Assembly (NCBI RefSeq): GCF_011762195.1
Contig: NZ_JAASQK010000003.1
Coordinates: 62,001-126,000, forward strand
Source of the DNA: Sphingomonas oligoaromativorans
GTDB lineage: Bacteria > Pseudomonadota > Alphaproteobacteria > Sphingomonadales > Sphingomonadaceae
Length of the DNA stretch: 64,000 nt
Reading direction: 5' to 3'
Within the stretch, counting starts at the first letter, position 1; each line of letters begins with the position of its first letter. Under the pieces are notes generated by a model. That model saw nothing but the letters and a program-made list of their open reading frames with translations, searched no databases and was not told the origin of the DNA. Position numbers and translations under genes: made by a program. Positions 1 to 8,102 of this stretch are shown here, piece after piece.

Positions 1-1
1 C

Positions 2-367
2 ACGGTGGAGGCGATCCGCCGCGATCACCCCGGCGCGCGGACGATCGGGCTGCTGGCGGCGGACGCGTGTCTGGGCGCCGGGCTCTATCAGGGGCCGCTG
101 GCGCAGGCGGGCTTCGAGGTGCTGCTGAGCGAGGATCAGCCGGGCTTCATGGCGCTGGTCTACGGCGTCAAGGGCGGCGAGACGGGCGCGGCCGCGCGGG
201 CCGGCATGGCGGCGCAGGCGGAAGCGCTGGCGGCGCGGGGGGCGGAGCTGATCGTCGCGGCCTGCACCGAGGTGCCGTTGTTGCTCGGGCCGGAGGAAAG
301 TCCGGTGCCGCTCGTCGACAGCACGGCGGCATTGGTGGCGAAACTGGTCCATCTTGCCGCCGACTGA
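2..367 (+). CDS. Aspartate/glutamate racemase family protein, C-terminal part (5' end outside window)
   Basis: The open frame continues upstream of base 1, so only about 121 C-terminal residues are visible. These enzymes interconvert L- and D-amino acids (aspartate or glutamate) in the cytoplasm with a two-cysteine acid/base mechanism and no cofactor. The visible part carries the second catalytic-cysteine motif (AACTEVPLLL, the Cys about 35 residues from the end), followed by the short VPLVDST segment typical of the family C-terminus. The first cysteine would lie outside the window. A GTG at position 5 could be read as a start, but that would leave half a domain. The specific substrate cannot be judged. 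It stops 135 bases before the efflux operon, without an obvious terminator. Confidence 0.8.
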   Translation, partial: TVEAIRRDHPGARTIGLLAADACLGAGLYQGPLAQAGFEVLLSEDQPGFMALVYGVKGGETGAAARAGMAAQAEALAARGAELIVAACTEVPLLLGPEESPVPLVDSTAALVAKLVHLAAD

Positions 368-502
368 TCCGCATCGGGGCTTTCGCATTCGCGAGATGCA
401 ACGCTATCACTGGCGCGGTCGACGTTGCAGCGCCGACATCGCCAAGCAAGACATGGGGTGAACAGAGCCGACATGGCGGTTGCCGGAGGGAATGGGGGGA
501 AG

Positions 503-2065
503 ATGCGACGGGGCACGGCGGGTATCGCCGCGGCCGCGCTGTCGCTCGCGCTGGCGGGATGCGCCGTCGGCCCCGATTATCATGCGCCATCGGCGACGAA
601 GCTCGGTGTGCCCTATCGTTTCTCGACCACCATCCCGGCCGGCGCGGTGGCGCCCGGCGAGCGCGAGCTGGCGACCTGGTGGGCGTCGCTCGGCGATCCC
701 GTGCTCGATCGGCTGGTGACGGAGGCGCTTGCCGCCAACCCGGACATCTCGGCCGCCGGCGCGCGGCTCCGGCAGGCGCGGGCGAGCTACAAGGGCGCGC
801 GGGCGTCGCTCTTCCCGTCGATCAGCGGCAACACGTCGGTCGGCCACACGTCGCTGCTCGGCAAGGGGGCGGCCGGCCTCATCACCAATCCCGGCGGCGG
901 CACCACCTCCTTCGCGACCGGCGGCGATTCCGACCAGTTCAACGCCGGGCTCGACGCCTCCTACGAGGTGGACCTGTTCGGCGGCGTGCGCCGCTCAGTC
1001 GAGGCGGCGAAGGGCGATTATGCGAGCGCGGCCGAGCAGCTCCGCGACACCCAGCGCAGCATCGTCGCCGAAGTGGCGCTCAACTATGTCGACGCGCGCT
1101 CGGCGCAGGAGCGGCTGGCGATCGCGCGCGCCAACCTGAAGAGCCAGGACGAGACGGTCCAGCTCGTCGGCTGGCGGGTGAAGGCGGGGCTGGTCTCCAG
1201 CCTCGATCTCGCCCAGGCGCGTGCCCAGCGCGAGCAGACCGCCGCCACCGTCCCCGCGCTGGAGACGAGCCTCGCCCAGTCGGCCAACGCGCTGTCGATC
1301 CTGATCGGTCAGGCGCCCGGCGCCGTCACCGACGCATTGCAGCCGCCGCGCCCCGTGCCGGTGGCGGATCGCGCGCTCGGCGCCAATGTGCCCGCCGCGG
1401 TGCTGGCCCAGCGGCCCGATGTGCGCGCCGCCGAACGCACGCTGGCCGCCGCCACCGCACGGATCGGCGTCGCCAAGGCGCAGCTCTATCCCGCGCTGCG
1501 GCTCACCGGCTCGCTTGGCGGCAACGGCACGCGGATCAGCGACATCACCCGCTTCTCCACCGGCACGCTGCTTGCGGCGGTGACCGCACCGATCTTCGAC
1601 GGCGGCGCGATCCGCGCCCAGATCGAGAATGCGCGCGGCGGGGCCGATCTCGCGCTCGCGCAATATCGCACGGCCGTGCTGACCGCGCTTTCGGATGTCG
1701 AGAATGCGCTGGTCTCGCTCGCCAACAGCAGGCGGCGGGTGGTGACGCTCGGCGAGGCGGCCGAGGATTCGCATGCGGCCTATGTCTTCGCGCAGAGCCA
1801 GTATCGCGCCGGCCTGATCGATTTCCAGACGCTGCTCGATTCGGAGCGGACCCTGCTCTCCAGCCAGGACGGCCTCGCCCAGGCGCGTGCCGACCGGGCG
1901 ACCGCGCTCGTCCAGCTCTACAAGGCGCTGGGCGGCGGCTGGCAGGCAGCACCCATGCCGGCGAGCGCACTCCCCTACACCCCCGCGGCGATCGAGCTGC
2001 CGGACGCCAATGCGACCCCGGCCCCGATCAAGACCACCGCCATCCGCCCTTCCGAAAGGCCCTGA
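503..2065 (+). CDS. NodT-family outer membrane efflux lipoprotein (TolC-like)
   Basis: This is the outer-membrane channel of a tripartite efflux pump, 520 residues. The N-terminus is a lipoprotein signal ending in the lipobox LAGC, followed by VGPDYHAP, the hallmark of NodT/OprM-type factors. Two OEP repeats follow, with ARLRQARA near the first helix, the central QAPGAV...LAQRPDVRAAERTL segment, and the second helical hairpin near the C-terminus. The ATG at 503 was chosen because it puts a purine-rich GGGGGGAAG tract directly upstream and gives a compact lipoprotein signal; in-frame starts at 473 and 425 would add an unlikely polar leader. One base separates its stop from the adaptor gene, so the two are co-transcribed. 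It is the first gene of a seven-gene operon. Confidence 0.9.
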   Translation: MRRGTAGIAAAALSLALAGCAVGPDYHAPSATKLGVPYRFSTTIPAGAVAPGERELATWWASLGDPVLDRLVTEALAANPDISAAGARLRQARASYKGARASLFPSISGNTSVGHTSLLGKGAAGLITNPGGGTTSFATGGDSDQFNAGLDASYEVDLFGGVRRSVEAAKGDYASAAEQLRDTQRSIVAEVALNYVDARSAQERLAIARANLKSQDETVQLVGWRVKAGLVSSLDLAQARAQREQTAATVPALETSLAQSANALSILIGQAPGAVTDALQPPRPVPVADRALGANVPAAVLAQRPDVRAAERTLAAATARIGVAKAQLYPALRLTGSLGGNGTRISDITRFSTGTLLAAVTAPIFDGGAIRAQIENARGGADLALAQYRTAVLTALSDVENALVSLANSRRRVVTLGEAAEDSHAAYVFAQSQYRAGLIDFQTLLDSERTLLSSQDGLAQARADRATALVQLYKALGGGWQAAPMPASALPYTPAAIELPDANATPAPIKTTAIRPSERP

Positions 2066-2066
2066 C

Positions 2067-3407
2067 GTGGATCACACCAACGCGGCGCCCGCCGACACCG
2101 ATCTGGACAGCTTCCTCGGCGTCGAGGGCCAGCACAAGGGCCGCCGCATCGCGCGGCGCGTCGCCATTGCGGTCGGCGTGGTGCTGGTGCTGCTGCTCGT
2201 CGTCCGCTGCGTATCGGGCGCCAAGGAGCGGCCGCATTATTCGACGGTCGCGGCGAAACAGGGCGATCTGGCGGTCACGGTCTCGGCCACCGGCAACCTC
2301 ACGCCCACCAAGCAGATCAATGTCGGCTCGGAGGAATCGGGCATCGTCACCGACGTGTTCGTCCAGAACAACGACCATGTGACCAAGGGCGAGCCGCTCG
2401 CCCGCCTCGACACCTCGCGCCTCAAGGATGCGCTGGTGCAGAGCCAGGCGCAGTTGCTCGCGGCGCAGGCGGCGGTGCTTCAGAATCAGGCGACGGTCGA
2501 TCAGTCGGGCGCGACGCTGAAGCGCTATCAGGAGGTGGCGCGCCTCTCGGGCGGCAAGGTGCCGTCGGCGACCGAGATGGATACCGCGCGCGGAGACTAT
2601 GCGCGGGCGGTGGCGAACCTCAAATCGGCCGAGGCGCAGGTCGCGCAATCCAGGGCGGAGGTTTCGACCAACCAGACCAACCTCGCCAAGGCGACGATCT
2701 ATTCGCCGGTCGACGGCGTGGTGCTGTCGCGGCAGGTCGAGCCGGGGCAGACGGTGGCGGCGCAGTTCAACGTCGCGACCCTGTTCACCATCGCCGAAGA
2801 CCTGACCCAGATGAAGCTCGACGTGAAGGTGGACGAGGCCGATGTCGGCGAGGTCGCGGTCGGCGATGCGGCGAACTTCACCGTGGACGCCTATCCGGGC
2901 CGCACCTTCCTCGGCCGTGTGACGCGCATCGATCTCGGCGCCAATGCGACGCCGACGGTCAACAGCGCCGGCACCACCACCAATTCGACCAGCACGGTGG
3001 TCGCCTACACCGCCTCGCTGACCGTCGCGAACCCCGAGACGCTGCTCCGCCCCGGCATGACGGCGACGGCGGCGATCCTCACCAAGACGTTGCATAACGC
3101 GTTGCTGGTGCCGAACGCGGCGCTGCGCTTCACGCCCGAGGGCTGGAAGAGCGGCGGTGGCGGGCCGTTCCAGCTTGGCGGGCCGAAGCGCGGCAGCGGC
3201 GGTTTCGGCGTGGCGGGACAAGAGAAGATCGCCGACATCGGCCGGGGCAGCCAGCAGACTGTCTACATCCTCGACGCCAAGGGAGAGCCCAAGGCGATCC
3301 GCGTGACCGTCGGCAGCAGCAACGGCACGCTGACGGCGGTGGCCGGCCCCGATCTCAAGCCGGGGATGAACGTCATCACCGGTCGCCTCGCCCAGAAGGG
3401 CAAGTGA
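2067..3407 (+). CDS. HlyD/MacA-family periplasmic adaptor subunit
   Basis: This is the membrane-fusion protein that bridges the inner-membrane transporter and the outer-membrane channel; 446 residues. It has one transmembrane anchor at about residues 31-48 (AVGVVLVLLLVV), then a beta-barrel/lipoyl half with GNLTPTKQINVGSEESG, a long alpha-helical hairpin rich in Q and A (about 120-215), the second lipoyl half with IYSPVDGVVLSRQVEPGQTV, and a C-terminal barrel with RPGMTA. The GTG start at 2067 lies one base after the upstream stop, with GAAAGG about 10 bases before it. The frame is open further upstream but that region belongs to the channel gene. A Gly-rich insertion near residues 365-395 is longer than in classical MacA. 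It overlaps the ATPase gene by 4 bases. Confidence 0.92.
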   Translation: MDHTNAAPADTDLDSFLGVEGQHKGRRIARRVAIAVGVVLVLLLVVRCVSGAKERPHYSTVAAKQGDLAVTVSATGNLTPTKQINVGSEESGIVTDVFVQNNDHVTKGEPLARLDTSRLKDALVQSQAQLLAAQAAVLQNQATVDQSGATLKRYQEVARLSGGKVPSATEMDTARGDYARAVANLKSAEAQVAQSRAEVSTNQTNLAKATIYSPVDGVVLSRQVEPGQTVAAQFNVATLFTIAEDLTQMKLDVKVDEADVGEVAVGDAANFTVDAYPGRTFLGRVTRIDLGANATPTVNSAGTTTNSTSTVVAYTASLTVANPETLLRPGMTATAAILTKTLHNALLVPNAALRFTPEGWKSGGGGPFQLGGPKRGSGGFGVAGQEKIADIGRGSQQTVYILDAKGEPKAIRVTVGSSNGTLTAVAGPDLKPGMNVITGRLAQKGK

Positions 3408-4114
3408 GCGCCGCCGTGACCCAACCGCTGATCCGGCTGAGCGGCGTCACCAAGCGCTTCGGCGCGGGGGCGGCGGCGTTTCAGGCGTTGAAGGGCGTCG
3501 ACCTCGATGTCGAGGCGGGCGACTTCATGGCGGTGATGGGGCCGTCGGGCTCGGGCAAGTCGACGACGATGAACATCCTCGGCTGCCTCGACGTGCCGAC
3601 CACCGGCCATTTCCTGTTCCGCGGCCATCATGTCGAGAGCCTCGGGCGAGATCAGCGCGCGCTGCTCAGGCGGCGGTATCTCGGCTTCGTGTTCCAGGGC
3701 TTCAACCTGCTCGCGCGCACGACGGCGCTGGAGAATGTCGAGCTGCCGCTCCTCTATCGCGGCGAGGATCGCTGGACGCGCCACGCTGCCGCCATGGACG
3801 CGCTGGAGCAGGTGGGGCTGGCCGACTGGGCCAAGCATACGCCCGCCGAACTCTCCGGCGGCCAGCAGCAGCGCGTCGCCATCGCCCGCGCGATCGTCAC
3901 GCGGCCGGACGTGCTGCTTGCCGATGAGCCGACGGGCAATCTCGATACGGAGCGCTCGGTGGAGATCATGCAGCTCCTCACCCGCTTGAATCAGGAGAGC
4001 GGCATCACCGTGCTGATGGTGACGCACGAGGCGGAGATGGCCGCCTATGCCCGCACCATCGTCCATTTCCGCGACGGCCTCGTCGAGACGATCGAGCGGA
4101 AGGCGGCGGCATGA
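3404..4114 (+). CDS. MacB-type ABC transporter ATP-binding protein
   Basis: This is the cytoplasmic ATPase of the pump, 236 residues, LolD/MacB class. Walker A is GPSGSGKST at residues 46-54, the signature LSGGQQQR starts at residue 150, and Walker B ends in the D-E pair at 174-175 ([11 protein letters not shown]). A switch histidine follows in VTHEAEMA. The GTG start overlaps the adaptor stop (GTGA), and the stop overlaps the permease start (ATGA), so the three subunits are probably translationally coupled. In E. coli MacB the ATPase and permease are one polypeptide; here they are separate genes, the commoner arrangement outside enterobacteria. Substrate unknown: macrolides, lipopeptides or envelope precursors are all possible for this family. 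Confidence 0.93.
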   Translation: MSAAVTQPLIRLSGVTKRFGAGAAAFQALKGVDLDVEAGDFMAVMGPSGSGKSTTMNILGCLDVPTTGHFLFRGHHVESLGRDQRALLRRRYLGFVFQGFNLLARTTALENVELPLLYRGEDRWTRHAAAMDALEQVGLADWAKHTPAELSGGQQQRVAIARAIVTRPDVLLADEPTGNLDTERSVEIMQLLTRLNQESGITVLMVTHEAEMAAYARTIVHFRDGLVETIERKAAA

Positions 4115-5373
4115 GCCTCGATCACGACGCCCCGCCGCCGCCCGGCCATATCTCCCCGACGCGATTGCTCGGCACCACCATGCTGCTCGCGATCCGGGCG
4201 ATCCGGCGGCATCTGATGCGCTCCTTCCTCACCGTGCTCGGCATCGTCATCGGCGTGTTCGCGGTGGTGACGATGGTGACGCTCGGCAATGGCGCGGCCA
4301 AGTCGGTCCACGATCAGGTGTCGAACCTCGGCGCCAACGTGCTCGCCATCCTGCCGGGGCAGGGCAACGGGCGCGGCGGAGGCGGAGAGGCGCCGCCGCC
4401 CTTCAAGCCCGAGGATCTCGATGCGCTGCGGGCGCAGGTGTCGGGCGTCACCGCCGTCGCCCCGCAGGCGCAGGCCTCGGTCACCGCGATCCACAACGCC
4501 GCCAACTGGTCCACCACGGTCAACGGCACCAGCAACGACTATCTCGACGCGGAGAACTGGAAGCTCGCCGAAGGCCGCCGTTTCAGCGAAACGGAGCAGG
4601 AGGCGGGCAAGTCGGTCTGCCTCATCGGCAACACGGTGAAGACCAATCTCTATCCGCGGGACGAGCCGGTCGGCTCGAACCTGCGCCTCGGCAATATCAG
4701 TTGCGAGGTGATCGGCGTGCTCGATACGCGCGGGCAGGGCGGCTTCGGGCAGGATGCGGACGACACGGTGGTGATGCCGATCAAGGCGGTTCAGCGCCGC
4801 TTCACCGGCAACCGCGACATTCGCGCGATCATCGTCGCCGCGGACCCCGCTTATGACAGTGCCGACGTCCAGCAGTCGATCACCGCGCTCATGCGCGAGC
4901 GGCGCAACATCAGCGGCGGCAAGGTCGACGACTTCACCGTGTTCGACAATCGCCAGATCGCCGACACGCTGTCCGGCATCACCGGCGTGCTGACCGCGAT
5001 CGTCAGCGCGGTGGCGGCGATCTCGCTGCTGGTCGGCGGGATCGGGATCATGAACATCATGCTGGTGTCCGTCACCGAGCGGACGCGTGAGATCGGCATC
5101 CGCCTCGCCATCGGCGCGGTCGCGCGCGAGGTGATGCTGCAATTCCTCGTCGAGGCTGTGGTGCTCTCCTGCATCGGCGGGCTGATCGGGCTGGTGCTGG
5201 CGCTGTTCGCCTCGATCGGCTTGTCGAAGCTGCTCGATGTGCCGTTCGTGTTCGATCCGTGGACCAACCTCGTGGCCTTCGTCTTCTCGGGCCTGATCGG
5301 CGTGGTGTTCGGCTATTTCCCGGCGCGCCGCGCGGCCTCGCTCAACCCGATCGACGCGCTGCGCCACGAATGA
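4111..5373 (+). CDS. MacB-type ABC transporter permease (FtsX-like)
   Basis: This is the inner-membrane permease partner of the preceding ATPase, 420 residues. It has the MacB fold: an N-terminal transmembrane helix at about residues 42-66 (RSFLTVLGIVIGVFAVVTM), a large periplasmic domain (about 70-285) and three C-terminal helices in the FtsX domain (ITGVLTAIVSAVAAISLLVGGIGIMNIMLVSVTERTREIGIR-type segment and two more). The conserved ERTREIGIR coupling helix is intact. The periplasmic domain would dock on the adaptor. The gene overlaps its neighbours by 4 bases on both sides. No ATPase domain is fused. A small Gly-rich loop (residues 85-92) in the periplasmic domain is unremarkable. Confidence 0.93.
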   Translation: MSLDHDAPPPPGHISPTRLLGTTMLLAIRAIRRHLMRSFLTVLGIVIGVFAVVTMVTLGNGAAKSVHDQVSNLGANVLAILPGQGNGRGGGGEAPPPFKPEDLDALRAQVSGVTAVAPQAQASVTAIHNAANWSTTVNGTSNDYLDAENWKLAEGRRFSETEQEAGKSVCLIGNTVKTNLYPRDEPVGSNLRLGNISCEVIGVLDTRGQGGFGQDADDTVVMPIKAVQRRFTGNRDIRAIIVAADPAYDSADVQQSITALMRERRNISGGKVDDFTVFDNRQIADTLSGITGVLTAIVSAVAAISLLVGGIGIMNIMLVSVTERTREIGIRLAIGAVAREVMLQFLVEAVVLSCIGGLIGLVLALFASIGLSKLLDVPFVFDPWTNLVAFVFSGLIGVVFGYFPARRAASLNPIDALRHE

Positions 5374-6041
5374 TGCTGCTCCTCGCCTTGCTCGCGGCGG
5401 CGCAGGACGCAGCGCCTCCGCCTGCTCCGCCGCCGTCCGACATCGTCGTCACGGGGGCTGCGGCCGGCTGCGGGCCGCCCTTCGCGCGCACCTATATCGC
5501 GCCGATGGGCCAGCCCTTCCGCACCGACGGGCAGACGGACCCGATGAAGGCCTGGTTCACCGCCGCCGATGCCGATCATGATGGGAGGCTGACCCTCGCC
5601 GAGTTCCTGGCCGATGCGGACCGCTATTTCACCGTGCTGGACCGCGATCATTCGGGCGAGATCGATCCCGAGGAGATGTCGTTCTACGAAAACACGCTCG
5701 CGCCCGAGATCAAGCTTTACCAGCGCGGGCAGGACAAGCGCCCCCGCACAGGCAAACAGAAGCACGAGGCCAAGGCCGCCGCCCGCCGGCGCGCCGATTA
5801 TGAGGCGCCCTATGGCGCGGGCATCTGGGCGTCGCTCAACATCCCGCAGCCGATCGTCTCGGCCGACCTCGATCTCAATCGCGGCGTCTCCCGCGCCGAG
5901 CTGGCGGAGGTGGCGTCCCGTCGCTTCCCGCTGCTCGATCCGACGGGGCGCGGCACTCTGACCTATGACACGCTGCCCCGCTCGCCGGCGCAGAAGGATA
6001 TCGACGCCTGCCGCGCCGAGGCCGATAGGAAGAAGCGATGA
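5370..6041 (+). CDS. Secreted EF-hand protein inside the efflux/two-component operon
   Basis: A 223-residue protein with a short hydrophobic export signal (MMLLLALLAAAQDA) followed by a Pro-rich linker. Two canonical 12-residue EF-hand loops are visible: DADHDGRLTLAE (about residues 69-80) and DRDHSGEIDPEE (about 90-101). A third loop, DLDLNRGVSRAE, has its glycine shifted by one place, and a fourth, DPTGRGTLTYDT, is degenerate. Calcium binding is therefore likely for the first pair. The start overlaps the permease stop (ATGATG), and the stop overlaps the response-regulator start (ATGA), so it is made together with both. Whether it senses Ca2+ for the pump or for the kinase is inference; nothing in the sequence proves it. 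Confidence 0.85.
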   Translation: MMLLLALLAAAQDAAPPPAPPPSDIVVTGAAAGCGPPFARTYIAPMGQPFRTDGQTDPMKAWFTAADADHDGRLTLAEFLADADRYFTVLDRDHSGEIDPEEMSFYENTLAPEIKLYQRGQDKRPRTGKQKHEAKAAARRRADYEAPYGAGIWASLNIPQPIVSADLDLNRGVSRAELAEVASRRFPLLDPTGRGTLTYDTLPRSPAQKDIDACRAEADRKKR

Positions 6042-6760
6042 ACGATCTCACCCCGCCCCGCCTGCTGGTCGTCGACGACGATTCCGATCTGCGAGACCTG
6101 ATCGCAGGCTTCCTGCGCGACCATCATCTCGAGGTCGAGACCGCCGCCGACGCCGAGGGCATGGACGCGGCGCTCGCCCGCCAGCGCTTCGACTGCGTGA
6201 TCCTCGATCTGATGATGCCGGGCGAGGACGGGCTGTCGGTGCTGCGCCGGATGCGGGGGAAGGACCGGACGCCCGTCATCATGCTCTCCGCCATGGGCGA
6301 AGACGTGGACCGCATCGTCGGCCTCGAAGTCGGCGCGGACGACTATCTCGCCAAGCCCTGCAACCCGCGCGAGCTGCTCGCCCGCGTGCGCGCGCTGCTC
6401 CGGCGGACGTCCCGCCCGGACGAGGTGACGACCGATCTCGGCGGCGGCGCGACGCCGCGCCGTCGCTTCGGGGACTGGTCGCTCGATCTGGTCGAGCGGA
6501 CCCTCTATCGCACCGGCTATCCCGACGCGCCGCTCACCGATGCGGAGTTCCGCGTGCTCACCGCCTTCCTCGACCGGCCGCAGCGAGTCCTCTCGCGCGA
6601 CACGCTGATCGAGCTGGCCAAGGGATCGGACGCCGACGTGTTCGATCGCGCGATCGACGTCACCATCAGCCGGCTGCGCAAGAAGCTCGGGCCGGGTGAT
6701 CCGATCCGCACCATCCGCAACGAAGGCTATATGCTCGCGCTGAGGCCCGAGGATGGCTGA
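6038..6760 (+). CDS. OmpR-family DNA-binding response regulator
   Basis: A 240-residue regulator with an N-terminal receiver domain (residues 8-122): acidic pocket D13-D14, phospho-acceptor D57 in VILDLMMPG, and K106 in LAKPCNPREL. A C-terminal winged-helix DNA-binding domain follows (about 140-235) with RVLSRDTLIELAKG and the recognition region RAIDVTISRLRKKLG, ending in TIRNEGYML. It is the partner of the histidine kinase that starts 8 bases before its stop. Position at the end of the exporter operon suggests it controls that operon and possibly envelope stress genes. Family members bind tandem direct repeats; no such repeat was recognised upstream of position 503. Confidence 0.95.
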   Translation: MNDLTPPRLLVVDDDSDLRDLIAGFLRDHHLEVETAADAEGMDAALARQRFDCVILDLMMPGEDGLSVLRRMRGKDRTPVIMLSAMGEDVDRIVGLEVGADDYLAKPCNPRELLARVRALLRRTSRPDEVTTDLGGGATPRRRFGDWSLDLVERTLYRTGYPDAPLTDAEFRVLTAFLDRPQRVLSRDTLIELAKGSDADVFDRAIDVTISRLRKKLGPGDPIRTIRNEGYMLALRPEDG

Positions 6761-8096
6761 ACGCCGGGCCAGCCTGCGCTTCGGGTCGCTGCCGATCTTC
6801 TGGCAGACGCTGGTCCTGCTGCTGGCGGGGCTGGTGATGGCGCAGATCGTCTCGATCCTGCTGGTCATCTATCTGCCGGCGCCGCGGCCGGATTTCTACA
6901 CCATGACCGAGATCGCCGAGCGGCTGCGGCTGGAGCCGGGCTCGGTCCACGAGCTGACCGTCCGCCATGTCGACAGCGAGCCCGTAGCCGAAGGCGGCAT
7001 GATCTCGGACCCGGCGATCACCGAGCGGCTGGCCTATCAGCTCGGCCGGCCGGTGGACGATGTCCGCCTGCTGTTCGAGGCGGACCAGTCGGAGGTGTTT
7101 CCCTTCACCCGCCAGCCGGGCAGCAGCGCCGTGCCGATCCGCCACGGCCAGCCCTATTTCTTCAACACGGTGGAAGCCGCCGAGCGCGATCCCGCCGGCG
7201 GCTGGCGCGTGCTGAGGACGCCGCCCAAGGCGGGCATCACCGTGTGGCAGCAGCGCACGATGATCTGGTTCGGGCTGACGGCGCTGGCGCTGCTGCCCTT
7301 CGGCTGGCTGTTCGCGCGGCGGCTGACGCGGCCGATCCGGCGCTTCGTCGGCGCGGTCGAGCGGCTCGGCCATGATCGCGACGCGCCGCCCGTGCCGGTC
7401 GAGGGGCCGTCCGAACTGCGCCTGACCGCGCAGGCGCTGAACGAGATGCACGCGCGCCTCCACGCCCATCTGCGCGAGCGCACCGCGATGATCGGCGCGA
7501 TCGCGCACGATCTGCGCACGCCGATGGCGCGCATCGCCTTCCGCATCGAGGGCGCGCCGGACAAGATCCGCGTGCCGGTGCAGGCCGATATCGAGCAGAT
7601 GCGCCAGATGGTGACGGCGACGATCGGCTTCCTGCGCGGCGACGCGGGAACGGGCGAGCGCCATCCGGTCGATCTCGCGGCGCTGGCGCGCCGGCTGGCG
7701 GGCGAGGCGAGCGATACCGGCTCGCCCGTCTCGATCGCGATGATCGAGCGCGCGGTGGTGAGCGGGGACCGCTCGGCGCTGGAGCGGCTGATCCAGAATC
7801 TCATCGACAATGCCGTGCAATATGGCGGCGGCGCCGAGCTGATCGTCGAGCGCGACATCGATCGCGCGCGGCTGACCGTCGCGGATCGCGGGCCGGGCAT
7901 CCCCGAGGAGGAACTGGAGCGGATGTTCGAGCCGTTCGAGCGCCGCGACCCGTCGCGCAGCCGCTCGACCGGGGGCCTCGGTCTCGGCCTCGCCATCGCG
8001 CGCTCGATCGCGCAGGCGCATGGCGGCACGATCCATGCCGGGAATCGTGACGGCGGCGGGCTGGCCGTGACGGTGGACCTGCCCGCCGCCGCCTGA
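6753..8096 (+). CDS. EnvZ-type sensor histidine kinase
   Basis: A 447-residue membrane kinase. Transmembrane helix 1 lies at about residues 17-45, then a periplasmic sensor of about 120 residues, helix 2 at about 168-186, and a HAMP linker starting at RRLTRPIRRF. The dimerisation helix carries the phospho-acceptor H252 in AIAHDLRTPMAR, the form typical of alphaproteobacterial EnvZ-like kinases. The ATP-binding domain shows the N box (NLIDNAVQYGG), G1 (DRGPGIP), the F box (MFEPFER) and G2 (GGLGLGLAIA). It overlaps the response-regulator gene by 8 bases. The periplasmic sensor has no recognised ligand fold. Its stop lies 6 bases before the end of the convergent ppc gene. Confidence 0.94.
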   Translation: MAERRASLRFGSLPIFWQTLVLLLAGLVMAQIVSILLVIYLPAPRPDFYTMTEIAERLRLEPGSVHELTVRHVDSEPVAEGGMISDPAITERLAYQLGRPVDDVRLLFEADQSEVFPFTRQPGSSAVPIRHGQPYFFNTVEAAERDPAGGWRVLRTPPKAGITVWQQRTMIWFGLTALALLPFGWLFARRLTRPIRRFVGAVERLGHDRDAPPVPVEGPSELRLTAQALNEMHARLHAHLRERTAMIGAIAHDLRTPMARIAFRIEGAPDKIRVPVQADIEQMRQMVTATIGFLRGDAGTGERHPVDLAALARRLAGEASDTGSPVSIAMIERAVVSGDRSALERLIQNLIDNAVQYGGGAELIVERDIDRARLTVADRGPGIPEEELERMFEPFERRDPSRSRSTGGLGLGLAIARSIAQAHGGTIHAGNRDGGGLAVTVDLPAAA

Positions 8097-8102
8097 GCGG
8101 CG

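Noticed and set aside
67-2382. A 771-residue open frame overlapping the efflux channel
   Set aside because: Out-of-frame shadow of the channel and adaptor genes with an Arg/Gly-rich composition.
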